Positions 58,186-64,000 of a stretch of DNA of 64,000 bases are shown here, piece after piece. Made by a program: the position numbers and the translations under genes. The notes below the pieces were generated by a model. The model saw only the letters and a program-made list of their open reading frames with translations, ran no database searches and had not been told where the DNA came from. Within the stretch, counting starts at the first letter, position 1. Each line of letters starts with the position of its first letter. Origin of the DNA: Hippopus hippopus (Eukaryota > Mollusca > Bivalvia > Cardiida > Cardiidae); the NCBI GenBank assembly GCA_946811185.2, contig OX328107.1, positions 10,567,565-10,631,564 of the forward strand. The letters are read 5' to 3'.

Positions 58186-61100
58186 CTAGATGAAAAAAAA
58201 AATAAAAAAATCAACAATGATCATAGATGCTAAACCCCTATCAAAAAAGTGGGCCAATTTGAAACTGAGAGTGGGCCACTCTGAACAGAATATCTAAACA
58301 TATGAATAGCAAAGAAAAGGATTCGTGTTGTGGATACCAACTAGATTTGCCACAGTGAAGAATCTTAAAACAAGTACATGTATACAGTATAAGTGGAAAT
58401 TTTTGCGACATGGAATTTTTTGCGATTCTGCGTATTTGAAAAATTTGCAAACTTTTCTGTTCGCATATTTTAATACAAGTATACAAAAAAATAACGAGTG
58501 TCTTTCAAAATTTCAATACACAAAATCCCTTAATCAGTAATTCGCAGTTTTCCACTCGCGTATACATCCATGTATACAGTACATAACATAGGTAGGGATA
58601 ATCTTAGTCTTAGGGAAATTTATCAGGAAAGCAGATACCATTTCATCTGGCGTGTTGGTGACACTAGGCAGGAACAGTTCAAAAGCAATCTTTTCCCAAG
58701 ATGCAATTTAACAGTGTTGATAAATGCTGTAAAAATCCAATACTTTCTTTATCATACTTGTTTCTATACTCTCATCTTGCAAGTCAAGACACTGCCACCT
58801 TCTAGTGTAGGTTGTCCTTTAATATATCATCTCATAAAAATCATCAGTCTTTTTCTTTTGATTAAATAAAACCTGATTAAAAAACCTGTTTTGTACAATT
58901 TAGTCAGTATGTACATCAATAAGCTGTCATTACAGAGACTGAAAAAAAAGTATGGTAAGTCTATGAGCACAGGATGTCAACCTGACATTTGCTTTATCTT
59001 ATTTTTTTATTTTTTAAATTGATCTATTTCTGTCTGCTTTATCTTTTCTGGATGATTTGATAAACATAAAGTGCAACACTACTTTGAGGTTTACCTCTGC
59101 TAGTATCAGGGTTCTCTCTGGCTATTTTTTTTCTTGCGCCATTACTTTCTTCAAATGAAAAAACTTTGCGACAGATTTAAATAATTGGAGTCAGTTGGTG
59201 CCAAATTTAAAATGAAAGTACTGGGGGTCTGGCATGATAAAGAATTGGTCAATACATTATCATCTCATGGTTGTGTCATGAGCAATAAAATAAACACGAA
59301 AACACATGAATTGCATGAATATAGTACAAAAATTATTTTTGTTAACAACAAAAAGTCGGAATCTATTAATTTTGAGTAGATCTATCATCAATGTCTGTAA
59401 AACCACCATGACAAAAGCAGATGTAGGTCATTGTGAACAATTTCTCCTTTTGAAACAAAGTTCTAAAGAGAGGTCTTATTGTAATATATGGTAGTTTAAT
59501 TGGTACAAACCAAACAACAAGGTCAGTATGTGAAAACATTGTTACAAAAGTAGAAAATGCTTATTTAGAGCAATTTCTTCATCTGTAACACAGTTTTCAA
59601 GAGGGGACTATTTACATTTTGAGATATACAGAAGTTGAAATGTTAAAAACCAAAGCAGGCAACTACATCAAAATGTGAAAACATCATTGCAAAAGGAGAA
59701 ATTGCTCATTCAGAGAAGGGTGGGTGATTAATGGAAGTAAAACAACACTGAATATTCTAAGGACGACGATAACATTACTGTCCGGGTTTCAGTCAGTGCC
59801 GACTGCGACCCTTTTGCCATTTTAGAAACCTGCTGTATATTAGAAATCGAGTTTACTTGCGATCATGATTCATTTGGACATTTAGTAATATTCACAATTT
59901 ATATGGGACACTGGTCTTGGATACTTTCACTTTATTAAAGTTTTTTTAATTTAGTTGACAAAATATGTCTAGCCTGAAGTTTGTAATGTTATCAGAAGCG
60001 TATGTATATCCGGACAGTCAGGTATATATATAAATGACATCCATTTATGAAGTAATTTAGGTTTAGGTTGATGCCGTAGTTTAATCCAGCTGATTTTTTT
60101 TCAGCTATATCGATGGATTGAATGTCATGCATTCATGTATTGCGGTAAAGGGGACCAGTATCAACATGTAATGCACTATGATATGAAAAATATCGGCGCC
60201 AGTCATTTGTGCCAATCAGCATTTTCTTGCACCACATTTAAAAGTCTATTGCAAATGGCACCAAATGTGAAGCCCAGTGGGAACCCTGAGTATTATAACT
60301 TTCTGGGTTTGTATTCACCAACCGTTCTTAAGAACATTCTTAGGCTTATTCTCTATAATTTTCTAAATTTGAAAGTAACATAACTTCTGATTGTCTCAAC
60401 CTATTTTAAGTTGTGTTACTTTTAAATCTCGAAAATTTTAGAGAATAAGACTAAGAATGTTGTTAAGAACACATGGTTAGTAAGGACCCTGTGCAGATTA
60501 TAATCAGAACACTACAAAAATTATCTCCACACTGGTTTTCATCAACTATGCAAAAACCAGTTATTTGAAGCCACTTGTTGTTAATTGACCAGTAGACAAG
60601 CGAGTCGACGCTCCGCCCCTATCGCGTGACCCCGCCCCTTAGACATTATTTTGTAAGCAACATAGTAGACACACTATATATATGTACATCACCATATACA
60701 TTTTCTGCCTTATAAAACCACATTTCGACCAAAAAATCGGTTTAAAAAAAGTAAAATCGAATACAAATATTTTACAAATGTATTATATTACTATTTGAAA
60801 ACAAGAAGTGGTTTTAGATTAATAGAAGTAACGAGTATCAGAAATTAAACCCATAGAGCACGAAGCACATTTTTTAGGTGCTATTGCAGACATCGTGAAT
60901 AACGTTTAGACTATTAATTGTAGATTTAATGATAAAATGGCCTTAAAATACCAGTTCTAGGGTTTTACCCCGCCTGAAAATGTTTTTTGTTTCATTTAAT
61001 TAGCCCTCTGGGGGTTAATACATGTTATGTACATTTCCCTTTTTCGTATGAAAGCTATGTTAACTTCAAATATCTTTTTAGGTCCAAATGTTACCTACTG

Positions 61101-64000
61101 ATTAACCGATTGTTTCTACCCGAATGATTTACTTGTTTTGCTGTTTCTGTTTAAATATTCTCCATGATCAGTGGTCTACTTTACTCTTGCCCTTCGATTT
61201 TTATAATACCTGCACACATAGGGTGCAAAGTGTGAGGTATAAGAATGCAAGTACAATGCATGATCAAGTAACTAAATAACTGGACAATTATGTGTTAATT
61301 GTCAAAAGGGTTAATCACAGTCCATATTTCATGCAGAGAAATACTTAATGACAATCTTTCAATTTTAATATAAAGGTGTGAAATATGGGTCAATTTATTA
61401 TCATGTTCAATAAATAAACGTGTCAAATTCAAACCCAAGTACATGCTACATCTGTGGTTTTGATAATTTCTAGTTGATATGATATTGACTTCTTTTAGAA
61501 GTATGAACCAGATCCTTTTACTTCATCATTTTAAACCACCGATACACAGGTTGAGACAGGTTGAGACCAGCCAACGTCGCGTAAATATGGTGTGTGACAT
61601 GTACGACGTGGGAAATGGCGAGAAACCAACACAGCCAATGACATTATTTATACTAAGGAAAAAGCATAATTTGTATGCAATGACATTCACAGAAGTATAG
61701 CATGAATTTGAATTTATTTTAATGAATACAATCCAAAGCTCAAAAGCTCAACATTTGATTCAATATAAATCTTTGTGATCTGTTGAATCTATGAAATACT
61801 TATAATCTCCAGTCTTAATTTTCTCTAATTTTCACTTTAATTTTACTCTTCTTCCAATTTTTAAAGTGTGTGTAGTAGTTAATATACAATGTCACTGTCG
61901 CAGAAACCTCATCATTGTCATCATTAGATGTATTTTATCTCTCAAAAAAGAGAAGATCGCCAATATATTCTATAGGGAAAGTTAAAGAATTGCGGTTTGT
62001 TTGTCTAAGAAAAACACCCGGATGTAGGCATAGAAACAGGTGCGCGCGGATTATCGATTTTGATTGGATAATACGTAATTTATCAGTTATCAATTTATAG
62101 CAGTTGGAGGAGTTATCTACTGGTCAATTGTTGAAGCCAGTTGTTGATAATTCTACACATTTAAGTTGCTCAGCCCAAGCTGTTCTGAAAGTACATATTG
62201 TCTTCGCTAACGAGTGGTTTTTTATATGACGTCAATTCATACATATGGCAACCCATGACCTACAGTCTAAAAAGAATTAATATTGGTCACCTTTATTGGA
62301 CACAATTGATATTGATATTGATTTTAATGTGGACATGTCCAGTCGCCAAATGATTCCTTTGACATTACTAACAAGTATTATACTCAGGAATTTTAGCTTT
62401 GCTCCACAAATGAAAAATATGTGTGAGCTGTGGCCAACATTTTTTTCTCTTGAGCCAATTGCTTTTTATTTTGCATGTAAGTTTACCAATCCAGAGCCGT
62501 AGATTCAGTTCTGATAAAAAAACCAAACTGCAAAGAGAAATACAGAAATTGTGCACAAGAGTAACAGAAATGCCCCAAATCTCGGCACTTTGCGGAAGTA
62601 GCTAAGTTGGAAACTTATAATTTGGGACCAATGCTATATGCTGGAATCCATCCCGCTGGCCAGAAGCAAGTCTGAGAAAGTCATTTATTCAATTGCAAAA
62701 TCTACAATTCAGGGCGTCATACTTGACAACTTGACCTCTTTTTAAGGCAATATGAACACATTTTCGAAAAGTTCAACAATAAATCGACTATATATCCGCA
62801 TTTGCATAGTATCCGAAATTTATTCCAGTATCGATAAACACTAATAAATGCCTTTTCTGTTGGTTTGCTTTTCCTACAGTGCATAATTAGCGAGAGGAGC
62901 TGTTTGCTTGACTGCTCATAACATTTTGCAAATACAACAACGATGACTTACGGACATTTAAGTGGGCAAAGGCGATAACTGTCAGAAATTGTTCTCTGCC
63001 ATTTTTGCTGTAAGCCGTTTTAACTAGAAATTTAGTAAAATATACACCCATATACATTACTGAATTTTCTTTTTGTTTTTATTACATTTTCTTTGTGTAA
63101 ACAAAGTATTTCACAAGTTTTGCAGCAAATGATATTAATTACATGTCCCTACTTACAATTTTTTTTTTTGCTTTTATGAATCTCAATTTTTGTGTTTCAA
63201 TTTTTAATCAAGGTAAATTTACGGATATTGACAATACATTGCACAGGTACAAGGTCAAATCAGGTCAGAAACCAGGACATTTCTTACCCAGGCCTGGATT
63301 GTAGATTGTGATTTTATCAAGCAGGACATTGCATGGTATCAGATTTTAGTTTATTTTTTACTGCTTTTTTTTCAGAATTCTAGTCCATCGTTTATGACAT
63401 GTCAGTTGATTATTTTAAAATACATGTGCATAATGATTTTCACAGCCAATGTGGATCTAGGTTATGAAATATCTTTATTTTGATATGAAAACAAGTGACA
63501 TTACTTAGACATTACAGAACTGCTGTAGATCTAGCAAAAAGTTTTTGAAATACATTTGTAATTTTATTGCTTGCATGGTTTCTTTTTAAATTGCTGCATT
63601 GTTTTCTAGTAGTCTCAATAATGAGACGCTACGGTGATTTTTTTCATATTTGGACATTTATTGTACACCATACCATCTCAAGTCCATCGTAAATTTTCTG
63701 GTAGCAAAGATAAAGTCACTAGAGGCAACCAGTCAAAAAGTAACATTGCCTTTGGGGACAGTTATCAGTACTATGTTTTCTAGCAGCTTTCAACAATATA
63801 CATGTACAATGTACTTAAGTGTGATGCTCTGCAAAAAGGGGATTAAATGTTCTTCAAAAAGCATTGACCCAGGTCATTCTGCACAATTCGTGCAGGCTGA
63901 CCTTAGTGGAAGACTCAAAGCTTTCTGTTATTTGTCAATTTACTGCATGTCAAACGACCAATGTACCACATTGTTCGATTGGTTGTTGGATGGATCCATA
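58186..64000. other. Sequence upstream of the C2CD5 start codon
   Basis: No supportable coding region. It contains a repeat relic at 58340-58560 (similar, inverted, to 14960-15185), degraded MITE cores up to ~59750, foldback C at 60310-60485 and the start of a foldback D at 63825. The sequence between 60500 and 63800 is essentially free of the repeats that crowd the gene, and probably includes the 5' UTR exon and promoter. Confidence 0.7.
60600..60640 (-). promoter_or_regulatory. GC-box cluster, possible C2CD5 promoter
   Basis: Two CCGCCCC boxes (60613-60619 and 60632-60638), i.e. Sp1-type GGGGCGG on the minus strand, with TCGCGTGAC between them and GAGTCGACG beside them. This is a small CpG-rich island in otherwise AT-rich DNA, about 2.4 kb upstream of coding exon 1. 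No TATA box or initiator was identified, so the assignment is tentative. Confidence 0.35.

Larger units (their letters stand above)
905..59760. repeat. piggyBac-like foldback MITE family, about 80 complete or partial copies
   Basis: The consensus is ~230 bases. It starts TTAACYCTTTACCA and ends TGGTAAAGRGTTAA, fitting the TTAA target plus terminal CCC-type repeat of piggyBac elements. The centre is a ~58-base near-perfect palindrome built around GAAAATGCTGGTAACCAGC flanked by CATTGTGGGAAAAGGAG. The two outer arms differ: one reads ACGACCCTGAGAAAGAAGCC, the other GTCGTCTGCAAATGC. The middle base of GCTGGTAACCAGC (A or, inverted, T) reports orientation. Copies occur in most C2CD5 introns and in the ankyrin introns, none overlaps a coding exon, and I see none after ~59760. 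Confidence 0.92.

Noticed and set aside
61594..61700. Short plus-strand open frame starting MVCDMYDVGNGEKP
   Set aside because: No splice context that extends it, no recognised homology, and it is only about 35 codons.
1..64000. CRISPR arrays, operons or prokaryotic defence systems
   Set aside because: The window is intron-rich animal DNA; the regular repeats here are minisatellites, LTRs and MITEs without spacer structure.

Overview
The window is animal nuclear DNA: AT-rich, with short exons behind canonical GT-AG introns, very dense small repeats and no bacterial gene organisation. The repeat flavour (foldback MITEs, tRNA-derived SINEs, short tandem intronic repeats ending in GAGCTAAAA-like tails) suggests a mollusc, most likely a bivalve. 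That is an inference; the sequence alone does not prove the species.

Nearly the whole window (about 205 to 58185) is one minus-strand gene, the orthologue of vertebrate C2CD5 (CDP138), a C2-domain phosphoprotein linked to Akt signalling and membrane insertion of GLUT4. I can place 22 coding exons. Every junction keeps the reading frame and together they give 915 codons plus one base. The start codon is at 58156. The last visible exon (205-403) ends at a splice donor, so roughly the last 10-15% of the protein lies left of position 1. The C2 calcium-site aspartates (D19, D26, D76, D78, D84), the Akt-type RxRxxS serine at residue 197, and a CxxC...CxxC pair (C570/C573/C591/C594) are all present.

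A second gene on the plus strand (9805-15457) lies entirely inside one C2CD5 intron (3838-16689). Five exons encode an ankyrin-repeat protein of 226 residues with a basic C-terminal tail. No other solid gene was found. A few isolated exon-like segments are listed with low confidence.

The introns are built mostly from repeats. A piggyBac-like MITE (TTAA target, YCTTTACCA ends, ~58-bp palindromic core) is present in about 80 complete or partial copies and stops near 59.7 kb. At 23853-25396 there is a tandem array of a miniature LTR element: five 216-bp LTRs alternate with four 116-bp interiors. It has a tRNA-Pro type primer-binding site, and each LTR carries tRNA-like Pol III A and B boxes. A solo LTR of the same family lies at 33047-33262. 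Two ~30-bp minisatellites (about 1925-2510 and 18168-18890) are made of repeated copies of the 5' splice site of the C2CD5 exon each one abuts.

The right end (58186-64000) is upstream of the C2CD5 start codon. It has few MITEs and includes a small GC-box cluster near 60600-60640 that could belong to a promoter.
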